This document shows, one piece after another, positions 63,901 to 64,000 of a stretch of 64,000 bases of DNA. The number at the start of each line of letters is the position of its first letter. The stretch's first letter is position 1. Origin of the DNA: Parelaphostrongylus tenuis (taxonomy: Eukaryota > Nematoda > Chromadorea > Rhabditida > Metastrongylidae); NCBI GenBank assembly GCA_019055375.1, contig JAHQIW010000664.1, forward strand, positions 62,001-126,000, given 5' to 3'. The notes under the pieces are model-generated. The model searched no databases, was not told where the DNA came from, and was given only the letters and a program-made list of their open reading frames with translations. A program made the position numbers and the translations under genes.

Positions 63901-64000
63901 ACTTTTGCTGTAATTTTCTTTGGAAACGAGATGCTGTTTACAGAATCCATATCGATATACTTGTTATAGATATTTCTCGCATCAAGAAGAGCCACTATAA
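60997..64000 (-). CDS. D-AKAP2 (AKAP10)-like A-kinase anchoring protein, 3' part, runs off the right edge
   Basis: Scaffold that binds protein kinase A regulatory subunits; vertebrate D-AKAP2 has two RGS domains and a C-terminal PKA-binding helix. Exons, 5' to 3': from beyond 64000 to 63896, then 63752-63830, 63571-63691, 62714-62845, 61520-61680, 61196-61321, 60997-61120. All phases agree. The first three exons encode the end of an RGS domain: [29 protein letters not shown] and [15 protein letters not shown] match the second RGS domain of AKAP10 in order and spacing as I recall it. The middle exons are Ser-rich and unrecognised. The C-terminus, [19 protein letters not shown] then VEAGRK and TGA, is an amphipathic helix placed as in AKAP10. 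The family call rests on recalled similarity; the exon structure is firm. Intron 61121-61195 uses a GC donor. The N-terminal half is outside the window. Confidence 0.82.
61121..61195 (-). other. AKAP-like gene, last intron, GC-AG type, 75 bp
   Basis: The exon ends TCGAG followed by GCTCGT; the next exon begins after TTCTAG. Phase 2 joins phase 2 to give [13 protein letters not shown]. The nearest GT (CTC|GTTTTT) gives phase 0 and reaches a TAG/TAA stop within a dozen codons. GC is the only donor that yields the conserved anchoring helix. Confidence 0.8.
62104..62500. repeat. Foldback element, subfamily with GGATTGGCTC arms
   Basis: Left arm 62150-62260 (CTAGACACGTGTTTCGACC, GTTTGAGCCAATCCTTC) pairs with right arm 62360-62490 (AAGGATTGGCTCATACG, CCGAAACACGTGTCTAGCAC). 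In the AKAP-like gene's intron 61681-62713. Same subfamily as 2757-3470. Confidence 0.75.
62905..63335. repeat. Foldback element, best-preserved copy
   Basis: Left arm 62911-63060 and right arm 63140-63290 are almost perfect inverted copies of roughly 150 bp, with a loop of about 80 bp that contains ACACTCTGTGTTAGGTGAAA. That loop block recurs in the 29.7 kb copy. In the AKAP-like intron 62846-63570. Ends with the shared GTGCGTGGTCTTAATAAAGC. Confidence 0.85.

Overview
This window is nuclear DNA from a nematode, most likely a strongylid (clade V, hookworm-like) parasite. That placement is an inference from intron-dense genes with many 57-150 bp introns, a spliced-leader-type acceptor four bases before a start codon, protein sequences close to what I recall of Caenorhabditis, and decayed RTE, Penelope and mariner elements mixed with tRNA-derived SINEs. 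Nothing looks prokaryotic.

Three protein-coding genes can be read exon by exon. (1) A complete GTP-type phosphoenolpyruvate carboxykinase gene on the minus strand: 18 exons between 6348 and 23786, 649 residues. (2) A secreted matrix metalloproteinase on the plus strand: 6 exons between 38877 and 55176, 308 residues. It has signal peptide, basic cleavage site, both zinc sites and Met-turn, but no cysteine anywhere and therefore no cysteine switch. (3) The 3' half of a D-AKAP2 (AKAP10)-like gene on the minus strand, 60997 to the right edge: second RGS domain and a C-terminal PKA-anchoring helix. Genes 1 and 2 are divergent; genes 2 and 3 are convergent. No functional link between them is evident.

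The rest is introns and repeat-rich spacer. It holds two tRNA-derived SINE families, a family of long foldback (inverted-repeat) elements with arms of about 100-160 bp, two RTE relics, a Penelope relic with GIY-YIG remnant, four mariner-type relics, two decayed tandem arrays and several microsatellites. A few orphan exon candidates lie at 1.9 kb and 58-60.4 kb.

The most notable observations are three introns that must use a GC donor to keep frame (two in pck, one in the AKAP gene), the cysteine-free MMP, a tandemly duplicated splice acceptor giving a possible alternative AKAP C-terminus that lacks the anchoring helix, nested transposon insertions, and the foldback family. I found no clear undescribed multi-gene system.
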